A DNA stretch of 64,000 bases, taken from the NCBI GenBank assembly GCA_963675135.1, contig OY776124.1:10368677-10432676 (forward strand). The letters are read 5' to 3'. The notes under the pieces are model-generated. The model was not told where the DNA came from. It saw nothing but the letters and a program-made list of their open reading frames with translations, and made no database searches. The translations under genes were made by a program, and so were the position numbers. This DNA is from Galeopsis tetrahit (taxonomy: Eukaryota; Streptophyta; Magnoliopsida; Lamiales; Lamiaceae). This document shows positions 43,798 through 55,290 of the stretch, in pieces (position 1 is the stretch's first letter; every line of letters begins with the position of its first letter).

Positions 43798-44622
43798 CCA
43801 ATTTCTATAAAATAATATTCCCAATTAAGTTGTACCCCTAATTTCAAATATTTGTAGTAAAAAAATAGTTCTTGAAATAGTAGGGAAAGAGTATTTTTGA
43901 AAATGAACTAAGTAAAAAAAAAAAAGGCCATAGAAATAGTATGGATGATTAATTACATCAGCTTGTTTAGTCACTTTCAATGAGAATGATGTGTTTCTAC
44001 AAACTTTTAATAACGATGTACGTAATATATAGCTTCTAAAATATGAAGACTCGACCTACTCAGTTGTAATTTATAATTCTATATAATAAAAAAAATCTTA
44101 TAAAATATGTATGAATATTTTTAAATTATTTGCCACCTGCACTATATCATCAACTCGAACACGCTTAGGAGGCTGAAAAGGAAGACTTTAGGGTTGGAAT
44201 TATCATATCATCTCCCAACTGTAATTTATACCAAATGTATGATGTTGTCTTCTCCTAATATTATGTCGTCCATATTTAATATGCACATTCTAGAAAGATT
44301 TACAATGTCTATTTCATTTCATATGCATGTATTAGAAAGAAAAAAGATAAAAATTTGTGTGAGACGTATCACATATTTTTTTGTAAGACAAATCTCTTTA
44401 ACTCATATTTCAAATTTTTAAGTTGGACAACTCATTTTTTTCTCCAAATTTTATATTTGTAAAAAAAGTGATAATATTTAAAAAAAAAACTATCATATTT
44501 AAACATTATTATTTTTACTTAAACATTGTCATTTTTTTTATGAGGTTAACGCAAGACCTATCGCACCCAGTACTAGCTTGCTCAACTGAACGAAAACTCA
44601 CTAATGTGTCTAGGTTAAGTTT
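41193..44622. other. AT-rich intergenic DNA
   Basis: No gene supported. A (TA)n microsatellite lies at 43767-43795. 42060-42370 contains scattered gaactcgaatgaac-type motifs resembling worn copies of the gctcgag repeat. A tRNA-like B-box motif (taggttcgaaac) at 43309 has no convincing A box. Confidence 0.4.
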
Positions 44623-45040
44623 TCAATTTAAAGAGGAATATGGAGAGGTTGTACTTGTGACAAATTTTGCAAATCCACGTGCCACCATATTTCTCGTTCA
44701 AGGGATGTGACTGACATCACACACTACAACATCTTTCATCAAGTTTCGAATTTCATTCAGGATCCATACCTCCGGACCAAAAGCCGATTCTTTCTTTAGA
44801 ACGACATGAACCACATCTAACGAGTCATACTGAATTCTAATCTTACAAAAATGCGACAATATGCAACTAGTCAATCCTTCTAATACAACCTTCAGCTTTG
44901 CTCCAAAAACTAAACCTAAATTTCTGATTTTCTTACATCCGGCTACACTAACGTAACCCTCACTTTCGAACGTCACATAGCCCACAACGAAGCGGGAATT
45001 TGCCTCATCAAAAGCAACATCAAACTGTTTTATATATTTC
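44623..45040 (-). pseudogene. RNase H-like (RVT_3) domain pseudogene
   Basis: On the minus strand, from about 45040, the frame reads FDVAFDEANSRFVVGYV, AKLKVVLEGL, IQYDSLDVVHVV and then DVSHIP. A TGA at 44698-44700 follows, and the same frame then gives TRNMVARGFAKFV before the next stop at 44623. This is the order of the plant RNase H-like domain: first strand, E helix, D strand with the DS motif, and R..N..A..FAKF end. The stop interrupts the domain between the last two conserved blocks. No upstream reverse transcriptase is present, so this is an orphan fragment. Confidence 0.7.
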
Positions 45041-45651
45041 ATATGACTAAATAATGATACTCTCTTTATCCCATAATTAATGTATACGTCTGTGTCACAA
45101 TTATTTTCACACTTGTAAAAAGTATTTACACAAAATGATTCAACTTTTACACTTAATCTAATTAAAAATTTTACACAATTACCCTCATATTTCACTCCTT
45201 ACCCATTTTTCTTAGAAACGAATACAATCCTACAAATATAAACTTGAGAAGAAAAAAAATCTAAGTTTTGTAAGAATATTATTTATATACTTGAGAGTTT
45301 GACCAAATTATATGCAATAATAGTACAAGAAAATACAAATAAAACTTAAGTTAATTAAAGTCTGTACAGTGGTCCAATTTTAATAATATCCCCCAAATTC
45401 AATTTTAGAGGCAGTTCACGTGTCATGTCAACACATGCTCATAGACAATATTGGGACAAACAAACATATAATAAATGGCACATATATTTATTTTTCATTA
45501 TACATAAGTGATAAATTTCTTTTTATAATGATGCAATAAATTTTATAATGATGCAATAAAAAGATATGAAATGGTATAAGTATCAATATACATGTGACAA
45601 ATTATAAACAAATTTGCTAAGTCTTTTTAAATAGTTACATGTATGATAAAA
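45041..45651. other. Intergenic DNA and OXI1 3' flank
   Basis: AT-rich. 45520-45562 carries a 20-bp tandem repeat (ttataatgatgcaataaa). No gene. Confidence 0.4.
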
Positions 45652-46977
45652 TTAAAAAATCAAAAAATTATCATTTTGAATTTGTGTAGGATGATTATTA
45701 ACCCACGCGTCTTTATTCCTATTCTCCTCAAAATTTATTTTATTCTCTACTTTATCTTCCTCGTCGTCTTTGAACACCCCTTTGACGTAATCCTCGACGT
45801 CGATTTCCTTCTTTCCTTCCATGCCCTCGACGTCCGTTAGTTCGGGAATAAACGGCGGTCGGGCCATTTCCGTAATTAACTCCCAATTGACTGCCTTAAA
45901 AAAGTCGTGGCCCTTGATTTCGAGAACCGAAATCCGTTTTCGAGGATCTTTTTCGAGTAATTTTCCGATCAAGTCCCTTAACGGCGTTACCTCCCCCGTT
46001 AAGTTCGGGGGTTTTGAAATGATACGATAAAAAGTTTCCTTCCGATTAAGGCCTCGAAACGGCGTCGTACCGTAGAGCATCTCGTATAGCATAACTCCTA
46101 AGCACCACCAGTCGACGGAGAAATCGTGGCCGTCGCCTAATATGATCTCCGGCGCCACGTACTCCTCCGTGCCAACGAACGAGTTCGATTTCTCCACCGA
46201 GTCAGAGGCGGAGGAGCTTTGTGAGTCGGACTCGGTTTCCTCATGTGGTGAAATCTCCGAGTCGCTGGGCATTCTGAGACAACTGAATCTCTTTTTCTTC
46301 TTCGTCTTGATTTGCGGCTTCGATTCAGGGGAAACCGTTCGATTTTCAGGGGATTTTGGAGAAAGCTTTGTAGAGAGATCAAAATCTACCAACATTAAGT
46401 GTCCGTTCTCTTGAACCATAACATTTTCCGGCTTTAAATCTCTATAAACAATTCCTAAATCATGAAGGTACTCCAACGCCAGAATCAATTCCGCAGCATA
46501 AAATCTGTAAATTCAAATAAACGCTTTTCAATTTCCAATTCTATACATCTATTTCACCCTCAATTCAACGAAAATTGATAAATTAAATTACCTGATGATA
46601 TCATCGGAGAACATTTTCTCGATTTGTTTTTTCCTCAAAGCATTCAGATCACGACCGGAGCAATAATCAATAGCGTAACCAACTATGGTATCAGTAACCA
46701 CAACTCCGTGAAGCTTCGGCAACAGAGGATGATGGAAAGAGGACAAAACCTCTTTCTCCAAGCAGATCCTCCGGTACTCATTTCCATCGGAGGAGCTCGG
46801 AATCTTCTTCTTCTTCTCGATCGAAGATCTCAATATTGCTTTGAGCGCAAGCAATTCGCCCGTTTCAGTTTTAACGAGAAACACCACGCCTTTGGCGCCG
46901 CGGCCGAGCGGAGACATGACTTTCAGTTTCTTCAAGTCGAGCGACGGCGTATCATCGTGCTGATCGCCGCAGTGCAT
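45652..46977 (-). CDS. OXI1: Serine/threonine kinase OXI1-like (AGC VIII family)
   Basis: Two exons on the minus strand: 46977-46592 and 46504-45652, with an 87-bp GT-AG intron (46591-46505). They encode 412 residues, close to Arabidopsis OXI1. The glycine loop (LGRGAKGVVFLV) is at about 24-35, the catalytic loop is YRDLKPEN (149-156), and the magnesium loop is DFD (169-171), the AGC VIII signature. A basic and Ser-rich insertion (about 174-232) separates it from the activation-loop SNSFVGTEEY (Ser237, the expected PDK1 site). The last residues NFLIF form the PDK1-docking PIF motif. OXI1 is activated by hydrogen peroxide through PDK1 and acts upstream of MAPK signalling in defence, root hairs and singlet-oxygen cell death. 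No damage seen. Confidence 0.94.
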
Positions 46978-47379
46978 TGCGGCCGGAGATTTTTGTGTTT
47001 GGATCTGCGCGGTTACAGAATGAATTGAGCGACTGTGAGGATTTATTGTCGAAGATTTGGAGAGATTTTCAGGGTGGTTTTGTTTCTGTTTTTGTGAAGA
47101 GGCGGAAATTGTATGTATATAATAATGTGTGTGTATATATATAGTATAATATTGGAGTGGTGGGGTGGGTGGTTTGGAGGGGGGTAGTTGGGGTCAAAAG
47201 TTTCTTGAAGTTTAATTGGAGTGGGAGGGAGGGATGCTCTTACTACACGGCGCCGTTACCTTGGAGCCGGGAATTAATTCCATTTATGGTTTATTCTAAT
47301 CCCTTTTTACTATGAAAGTTACTCGGGAGTTTTGAACACAAAGGTGAAAGGTTAAAAAATACAATCGAATAAATACATA
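46978..47379 (-). promoter_or_regulatory. OXI1-like 5'UTR and promoter region
   Basis: Region upstream of the kinase ATG. A TATA-like run lies at 47134-47143 (minus strand), about 160 bp before the ATG. 47150-47230 is G-rich on the plus strand. No other element recognised. Confidence 0.45.
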
Positions 47380-47638
47380 CTCCCACCGTCCCACAAAAAG
47401 ATAGTCACATTTGACTTTACACAAATTAAGAAAAATCAATAAATATAGTCAAATTTATCTAATGTATCAATTTTGCCCTTAGAAATCTCATACTACAAAA
47501 TCTGTTAAACATTAATTACTCTTATTAATTAGGGGTAAAATTGACAATAAAATATTTAATACTAAAGTAAAAGAGAAAATGTAGTTATAATTTGAAATAT
47601 CCAAAAAAATAAATATGTAGCTATTTTTGTGGGACAAA
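47380..47638. mobile_element. Stowaway-like MITE, right end worn
   Basis: Left end ctcccaccgtcccacaaaaa after TA. The right part (gtagctatttttgtgggaca) is its inverse, but the terminal ggaggag bases are lost. Non-coding. Confidence 0.6.
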
Positions 47639-48234
47639 TTAATATTTTTAATAAAAGTGACGCGTTCTACATCGAGTCAAGTCATTCTTTTTCTAAAAGT
47701 CTGAACTTTTAGAAATATGTAAAATTAATTCAGATAATTGAATCCAAATCATGTGAACTTAAACCAAATGTTATAATATCATGAAATAGTTACATCTCAA
47801 TTAAAAGTTTAAACTTGAAAGAAGATGTGAAATGAATGCATTACATTAATTCCCTAATACTACATTAGTCCCCTCCAAATGTTTACACTTATTTTTGACA
47901 TATAGATTAAATAATAGTATTAAATATGATTTACACTTGCTTTTAACATAAAGATTAAACAATAGTAATATTAAATATGCCGTGAATGTTTAAATAGAGA
48001 AAAGTAGGAAGATAAAAGATATAGTGCAAGCTTTCATTTGAACATACTAAAATGAAAAGTATAAACCTTTGAGAAAGACAGAGAAAGTAATAAATATAGA
48101 CAAAATTTTACCTGACACTGTTTCACAGTGCAACAATTATACGGTATAATTTGAGCATAATACTTTAAAATTTTAAAAGAATTACTGTAATATTTATCTG
48201 TACTAATTTTCTTATTGTGAGAAATTAATATTTA
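47639..48234. other. AT-rich intergenic DNA
   Basis: Nothing recognised. Confidence 0.35.
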
Positions 48235-48470
48235 TTCGAACTGAGCTTTAACGAGTCGAGCTCGAACTTGTTAGATACTCAATTTACTAACGAGCAGACT
48301 TGAGCTAGACTTGTTAGGCTCAATATCTATTTTTTTGTAAAAAAATTCATTAGGCTCGTTCGATTCGTTAACAAGTCGAGTTGAGCTCAAATTTTTACTC
48401 GTTAATATTATTCAATCGAGCTGAAACTTCAAATACTCGTCTCGAATAAAAGCTCTATGTGAGAGCTGAG
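48235..48470 (-). repeat. gctcgag-rich dispersed repeat, copy 2 (inverse of 36177-36415)
   Basis: Contains aacgagtcgagctcgaactt, taacaagtcgag and tttttttgtaaaaaaattca, the reverse-complement order of the motifs in the 36177 copy. Confidence 0.6.
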
Positions 48471-48971
48471 TGTCTTTGTCATAAATATAATAAGTTGGTA
48501 AAGTCAAAAGTGGTTGGATATCCGTGGTAAATTGGTCTGTGCGCGTGTTTGGTTGCTCTAGAAGCTCACGAAATTGACTCAACAATAATCATAAATAAAT
48601 AAATAAAAGTATTCGTGGTGATGTCAATGCAACTTCCAGATTACGACTTGGAGTACTAAATAAATTGTTTTTAATTTATAATTATCAAGAGTTGGAAGTA
48701 TATTTTTAATTATTCTATGGTTATAAGATCTCAAGAAAATTGGACATTTAATCGTGCAACCCAAACTGCAAAACTCTAATTACAACCCTTCACCACTTCA
48801 ATGCAGGTGAGATTATTAATATTTTCCCAATTACTTAATTAAGAAACAAAATTAATTAATTATTTAATAGATAAATGGGTAAATATAATTTAAAGTGTGA
48901 ATTTTTAATTTATGAATGAGACATGTCATACTGCATTAAGCCATAGACAAGATTTATCTCAAATTTAATAG
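48471..48971. other. AT-rich intergenic DNA
   Basis: Nothing recognised. Confidence 0.35.
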
Positions 48972-49330
48972 GAATTAAATTTTTTTATGATTAATTTTAA
49001 ATTTGGTCTAGATGGAATACACATTTTGATTTTTGTCCCATAAATTGGTTCAAATTTTAAATTCAGTTCAATTACCTGCCATTGCAAGTTAATGAACCAG
49101 TCAAATTCAAAAAAAAAAAAAAAAATTATGCACATGAGCAAGTTCACGATTGATTTGAATTGCACACGAGCTAATTAAGGATTTGATCGGTTCATTTACT
49201 TGCAATAGTAATAATTGGACTGAATTCAAAATTTTAGTCAACTTATGAAACCAAAATTAAAATATGTATTCTATTAGGACCAAATTCAAAATTAGTTCAA
49301 CTTAAAGGACAACAAAAATTTTAATCACAA
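48972..49330 (+). mobile_element. Foldback MITE, copy 1 (long inverted arms)
   Basis: Two arms of about 130 bp are imperfect reverse complements (left: aattttaaatttggtctaga, ttggttcaaattttaaattc; right: ccaaattcaaaattagttca). They surround a loop with gcacatgagcaagttcacga and gaattgcacacgagctaa. A second member at 59672-59994 has the loop in the opposite orientation. No ORF; superfamily not determined. Confidence 0.7.
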
Positions 49331-49753
49331 TTTAATATGTGCATAATAATTTCACTTGTTTTGTAACTTTTGTTTGTTTTTTGTATTCCTTCTATTTAGG
49401 GGTGTGCACCGCCTGGAAATCGGATCGTAATCAGTTTAGACCGGAACCGAAAATGATAAAATTAATGTAAAATGTCAAATTACTCGAGCTTAAACAAATT
49501 CAAATAATAATTTTAAAACTCAATAATATTTCAATCAAATTTTAACTATATCATATTCGGCACGTCTGACTAGTTTATAACCCTATTGGATAGCAGCGCC
49601 AACTTTTGTGGTGTTAAAGCTTAGAAATAATATATAGGAGTAAGTACAAGTCATTAATATTGGAGAAACTTATTAGCCACAATTTTAGATGTCTAGTGAG
49701 TAGTGAAGCTAGGCGGCTTCGAACTATTCATACTTAACTTAGGTTTTGTATTA
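49331..49753. other. AT-rich intergenic DNA with hAT-like end
   Basis: At 49400 ggggtgtgcaccgcctgg followed by atcggatcg and ccggaaccgaaa resembles a hAT-like end. No partner end found. No gene. Confidence 0.4.
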
Positions 49754-50045
49754 CTCCCTCCTATCAATTTTATTATTTTCACCTTCCTTTTTTTATTGTC
49801 CAATTTTATTATGGCCATACCCCTTTTAGAAACAATACTATTCATACTGTTTTATCTGTACCCTCCTACCATCACTTATTTACCTACTTGGTCATTCACT
49901 TTATCCATAAACAATCATTTATTTATAAATGGACCCCACAATACCCTATCATACCCTCAACTTATCTACTTTATGAATAAACTAATCAACATTCATTAAA
50001 ATCCGTACCCAAAGAAGTGGGCATAATAAAATTGGACGGAGGGAG
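49754..50045. mobile_element. Stowaway MITE
   Basis: Ends ctccctcctatcaattttat and attggacggagggag are inverted and flanked by TA on both sides. Non-coding interior. Confidence 0.85.
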
Positions 50046-50460
50046 TAATTTTTTTAAATCTCGAATATCCGATTCAAAGATTGACTAATTCCAGCTTAGA
50101 TTTTGTATTTTAAATTGTGTTCTATATTATATTCTAATTTTATTAATAAACACGATTTTTTAATTTTTTATGTTATGTTGTGTACGTGTTAATGAAGTTT
50201 AAATTGGAAATAAAACGTACTCCAGTAATTTATAAATATGAAGATAATTTTTTTATGATTATTTATGAGAAGGCCATTTTCAAGCAGTTAGAAATTGCAT
50301 TCTCCATTAACTTGAACATTAAAACCTAATATTTATAGAAGTGATCTTGAAACATCAACAACCACATTTAGCCTAAAAAAAAAACATTTATACTTGGACT
50401 AGAGATCTCAATACTTGGAAGAGTCCGGTTATTTAAACCTTCATAATGGTAGATACATCT
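50046..50460. other. AT-rich intergenic DNA
   Basis: Nothing recognised. Confidence 0.35.
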
Positions 50461-50762
50461 AGACATGGGCACCCGGTTTAAACCAACGGTTCGACATTTT
50501 TTTTCGCTCATTTTTTGTTCATTTTAATTCTTTTTTTAGAAAATAAGTTACTAGAATTTATTACAAATTATATAATTTAAATTTATACATAAAAAATAGA
50601 ATAATTGGGTATTAAAAAAAAACTGTCAAATCAGCGCTTTAACCGAAATCGACGATCTTAAAAATCTATAACCAAAATCGAACTTGCATTTTTCAATTAC
50701 GGTTCAATTTTTGAACCGTAATCCGCGGTTAAAAACTAACTGGTTCAATAGTTTGACGGTTA
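50461..50762 (+). mobile_element. hAT-like MITE, copy 2
   Basis: Starts agacatgggcacccggttta and shares the agaaaataagttactagaat core and aaccgtaatccgcggtt arm with the copy at 1424-1833, in the same orientation. The right end is worn. Confidence 0.5.
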
Positions 50763-51238
50763 AAAAAAAAAAAGACTGCCTGTGCGCTAGGCATTCCAAA
50801 TCCGTTAGCCTAGCAATTTCTAACTTATTCATATTTTACTCAGATCTCTTTTTTATCATCAATCCAATTATGTTTTTTTTAAACTCTATCTACTTATTTA
50901 AAAAGACCATATACAAATTTCTTGTATCTATAGTTTTTAGTTTTGACTAAAATACTTGTAGGTAGGATAGTGGGTTGGTAAAAGGACAATAGGATTAGGA
51001 GTCACTGAATATTTATAAACATGACGAATTTAAATATATTGATCACATTTCACATGTATTTTTTTAGATCATTGTTGGGTACAAATTTGGTGCAAAACAA
51101 CACACACTTTTAATGGGTTGTACCTAACTTTGTACTTAGATGAATTAATACATTAAAAATGTTGTCATTTGTTAATTCATTTGATTTATTAGTCATTTCC
51201 GGGTTTTTTAAATTAATTATTATAATAAAAAAGTTATA
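50763..51238. other. AT-rich intergenic DNA
   Basis: Nothing recognised. Confidence 0.35.
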
Positions 51239-51452
51239 CTCCCTCCATCATTTCGAAATTTACTTATTTTGCCATTTTAGACGTTCATCGAAAGTTCTTT
51301 TTTTTTTTTGTAATACTCATTATCTTTCTCTACTTTTTTTTTTTCTTAGTCTTTTGTTTTTCATATCTCTCTTTGCATCAACAATCCACTACGGTATAAT
51401 ATTAATGTTCACAAAAAGACAAATTTGAAAATTTTGGGAGAAATGAAAAAAG
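51239..51452. mobile_element. Stowaway-like MITE, degraded
   Basis: Left end ctccctccatcatttcgaaa after TA. The right part has gggagaaatgaaaaaag followed by TA. Ends are only partly inverse. Confidence 0.5.
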
Positions 51453-51569
51453 TATATTAAATTAAATTAAAAAAGAGGTAGAAAATATCAATAAAGAATG
51501 TCAAGTTTTTCCCAAGTTTATAGAATAGGCCCATAATAAGGCTCAATGGGTTGTATTCAATTTAAAAAT

Positions 51570-52667
51570 GGGCGCGGCTAAAGGCACCCAAGGATCCTAT
51601 GAGTACACCCACGCGATGAGAACACCCACAAAACGGATGAGGACACCCACGTGGAAATCTAAAAAATAACCCTCCATATCAAACCCTAATTAAATTCTTT
51701 ACAACATTCCTTCATTTCTCACATTTTCACATGCACCCACCTCCCCCTCCCTCCCAATCGCCGTCGCCGCCCTTCTCCCTCCCCACTCACGCCGCCGTCC
51801 TTCTCCCTCCCCACTCACGCCGCCGTTGCCGCCGCCTTCTCCCTCCCCACTCACGCCGCGACGCCGCCCTTCTCCCTCCACACTCACGCCGCGCCGCCCA
51901 CCTTCTCCCTCCCCACTCACGCCGCGACACCCATCTTCTCCCTCCCCACTCACGCCGCGACACCCATCTTCTCCCTCCCCACTCACGCCGCGAAACCCGT
52001 CCGCACCGACGCCGTCCCCCACGCCACCCGTTTGCAGCGACGCCTCCACCATCAACGCTGCCCGTTCGCAGCGACGCCGTCCCCCACGCCGCCCGTTCGC
52101 ATCGCCTCCTTCCTCGCCGTTTCAAGTAAGTTAAGGTTTCTGAAAATTAGGAAATTTAAATTTGTGAAAAAATTAGTGTTTTTTTGGATGTTTTGGGATT
52201 ATTTTCGAACAATCTATGTTTGTTTTGGACACAAATTCGAACAATCTGTATTTGTTTTGGAAAAAATTTTGATCATCTTGTTCGATTTTGTTTTTAGAAC
52301 AAATGTAAGTTGTTATGAATATTTCTTCGAACATAATACATTTGTTCATTAAAAAATTTCGAACACATTGAGTTTTTTGGGTAAAAATTTTCGTACATCT
52401 TAACTTTGTTCGGTTAATATTTTCGAACATCTTAAGAATTTTTTTTTATTATTTTTGTTGAGTTTTTGTGTTTTTGTTGAAATTTTTTGTGTTTTGGTGG
52501 AGGTGTTGATGATTCTGTTGTGAAATAGAACGGTGGGTGTACTCATCCGTTCTTTTTTTTAAAAAAGTGCAGGAGGGGTATAAACGTCACTTTGCATACC
52601 CCTTGTGTTAAATTTTTTTTTCCGGTGGGTGTACTCATAGGATCCTTGGGTGCCTTTAGCCGCGCCC
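51570..52667. mobile_element. Non-autonomous Mutator-like element with perfect 42-bp inverted ends
   Basis: The 42 bp at 51570-51611 (starting gggcgcggctaaaggcaccc) are the exact reverse complement of 52626-52667. The flanks are the 9-bp duplication tttaaaaat at 51561-51569 and 52668-52676, as expected for Mutator-like elements. A second, subterminal inverted motif (aacggatgag.acacccac) lies at about 51634 and 52530-52548. The interior has a GC-rich 33-bp repeat array, a donor-like caag/gtaagt-type site near 52126-52133, and a degenerate AT-rich tcgaacaatctatgtttg array. No transposase. Overlapping ORFs on both strands come from the 33-bp repeat and are not considered genes. Confidence 0.93.
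51771..52000. repeat. GC-rich 33-bp minisatellite inside the Mutator-like element
   Basis: Seven copies of a unit containing ctccctccccactcacgccg. The last three are most regular at exactly 33 bp. GC content contrasts sharply with the AT-rich surroundings. Confidence 0.9.
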
Positions 52668-52676
52668 TTTAAAAAT

Positions 52677-53279
52677 ATGGCCCAAATTTATCAGCTCTCG
52701 AGATAAAGGCCCATCGTTAATTGAGGCCCAAATGCTATAATATTGCCTATTTTAAAATTTAACGTTTGTTTTACTTTGAGATTTTTAAAATCTGAATTTT
52801 TAAATTATACCATATAAATATACATATAAATTAACAAAACTCATCTCTAAATATCTCAAAATTATATATCATACAGTTAAATCATAGTCTACTTAAATTC
52901 CAAAACTCAACACAAACATAAAATCGGAAACAGAAGCTAAAGCTTACCTGCTACGGACTCGACCCCCTTATTTTGAATTTTTTTTTAAAAAAAAAAATAT
53001 TTGTATTTTGAATTTTTGGAGGGGAGAGAGCATACTTAAGAACTAACTTCTTTTATAGAGTAATTCTGTAAAATATTAATTTATATATTCAAAAGTAATA
53101 ATATTATTCTACTTACAAATTGATATTCTTCTTTCAAATTAACCATATTCAATTGCGTTTATAACTATAAATCTGATGAATTTGTACAATGTCCAAAGAT
53201 GATAGGGATTTCCTTCCCTTTTAGTTATGGCATTTTTGAAATAATTATCCAGCTATCATTGACATCTTTTTAAATTATA
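52677..53279. other. AT-rich intergenic DNA
   Basis: No gene or element recognised. Confidence 0.35.
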
Positions 53280-53433
53280 CTCACGCTGTCTCAATAAAAG
53301 TTTTTTTTTTTTTTTATCCGTTACAATGAAAGTTTACTCATTTTATTTTTAATAAATTATTTCTCTTACATTTAATTACAGTATATTATTCACTCTCTCT
53401 AATACGTCAATTTTTTCATTGGGACGGAGGGAA
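53280..53433. mobile_element. Short Stowaway-like MITE
   Basis: Left ctcacgctgtctcaataaaa, right cattgggacggagggaa, flanked by TA on both sides. About 154 bp. Confidence 0.6.
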
Positions 53434-53797
53434 TACTAGTTCATATTTCTGTTATTGATTGTCTGAAGTGAAAGGATCAATTGGGACCCCCTATTTTCAA
53501 TGAAACAAAGTATATAGCTAGCCACGAGGAAACGAAGCTGGCCTGTACAATAGCAGCTAATGATATGACCTCTCTTTTGTTACAATCCTTGAATACAAAA
53601 CATTTAACATATACTAATAGTAATAGACTTCCTCCCTCCCTCCCGTTTCTCGTTAAGTTATTAATTTTGTCATTTTCAACGTTTCATATCAATTCTTGTC
53701 AACACTTCAATATTTTTCTTTACATTTTTTATTTTCTATATCTCACTACATTTTCTCCTTTTTACCTATGTTTCTCTTTACTTTTCCCTTTCATATA
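53434..53797. other. Intergenic DNA
   Basis: Contains a further Stowaway-like end (cttcctccctccctcccgtt, 53630). No gene. Confidence 0.35.
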
Positions 53798-54033
53798 CTC
53801 CCCCGTCTCCCATAAACGTTCCCTTTGCTTTTGACATGAGGATATCGAATATAGTATAAAATGTATATGGAGTAGAAAATGCAGAAAGAATTAAAAAGAG
53901 AAAAGATAGAGAGATAGATAGATGAATGATAAAAGGCAGACACACTGATTTTTTTCATTTGAAAAAATGAGAACCTTATGGTGGAATGTCCAAATAGGTA
54001 AGTACTAGTAAGCTTATGGCGGGACGAAGAGAG
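53798..54033. mobile_element. Stowaway-like MITE
   Basis: Left ctcccccgtctcccataaac, right taagcttatggcgggacgaa then gagag, inverse of each other and flanked by TA. Confidence 0.7.
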
Positions 54034-54680
54034 TATTTTTACATCAGTACTCCACAACACATTGAATATTATATTTCCATCGCTCTGGCCCCAGGCTAAG
54101 TGCCTCATTTTACCATTTAAAGTGTCCCAAACTAAGTTATTCATTTTCATTTTTGTTTTTCCTCCCTCTCTATATTTTTTATCTTTCATATCTCTTTTTA
54201 CCTTAATACACCACTTGTCACTATCCATATAATATTGTTATTCCTTAAGAGGTGAACAAACAATGAATGAAACACTTAACTTAGAACTGAGATAGTATTC
54301 TTTAAAATACGTGTAATCAGTAAGTGAGTGACTTAACGAGTGACCGAAGTAATAGACTAAATCCATCTTTCAATCTATGTATTCAAGCAATGTTGAATGT
54401 CAAAAAATTAAGCCTATCATAACATTTGGAATCATGCAAACTTTGTTTAGAGACGAAATCAATAATTATAGTTATACACGTCATGAATATGGGCATAAAA
54501 AATAAGGTGTGACGTGTCTCAATTTCTGCAAAAATCAAGTGAAATCACACATGGTAGACCCCGTTTTCTTTCCCTTCACTCAGATTACAACTTCGTGACA
54601 TTTTTCAGTTTTTTGGATAGACAAACAATAATGGTAACCCAATAAATTATTAATATGTGATTTTTTAAAACTATTTCAGT
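54034..54680. other. AT-rich intergenic DNA
   Basis: No gene or element recognised. Confidence 0.35.
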
Positions 54681-55290
54681 GTGTTGTCTTCTCCTTTATT
54701 GGAATATGAAAAATACTTGCACGCAATAATTTCACGATGAGGGATGGATAAGATCGTTCACAAAATTAACATAAATAAACACTAATTTTTACTATCACTG
54801 TGTTTTATCTTGTCCTTCATTGAAATATGAAGAATACTTACACGAGACAGTTTCACAGAGAATGGTGGATGAAACCGTTCACAAAATTAGTATATATAAA
54901 CACACTTTGTTACTATCTTAATTAGTGTTTTTTGTCTTGTCCTTCGTTGGAATATGAAAAATACTTGCTCGAGACAGTTTCACGATGAGTGGTGGATGAG
55001 ATCGTTCACAAAATTAGCATAAATAAACACTATTTTTTTACTGTTTTCAGTGTTTTGTCTTGTCCTTCATTGGAATATGAAAAATACTTGTTCCAGACAT
55101 TTTCACGGTGAGTGAGATCGTTTATAAAATTAGCACAAACAAATACCTTTTTTTTTTACTATCTCAGTGTTTTGTCTTGTCCTTCATTGGAATATGAAAA
55201 ATATTTGTTCGAGACAGTTTTACAGTGAATGGTGAGTGAGATCGTTTACAAAATTAACACACATAAACGCATTTTAACTAAAGTGTTAAA
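54681..55290. repeat. Five-copy tandem array, unit about 117-125 bp
   Basis: Copies begin gtgtttTgtcttgtccttca at about 54681, 54800, 54925, 55050 and 55167. Each contains ttggaatatgaaaaatactt, gacagtttcac and gatcgttcacaaaattagca. Copies differ by substitutions and small indels; the fourth lacks about 8 bp (gatgagtggtgga collapsed). No ORF. Confidence 0.9.

Noticed and set aside
45643..47028. Plus-strand ORFs across the OXI1-like kinase.
   Set aside because: Antisense shadows of the kinase exons.
51699..52134. Overlapping ORFs of 102-132 residues on both strands in the Mutator-like element.
   Set aside because: They arise from the GC-rich 33-bp array. Product would be low-complexity Pro/Ser/Arg or Gly/Arg repeats in several frames at once.
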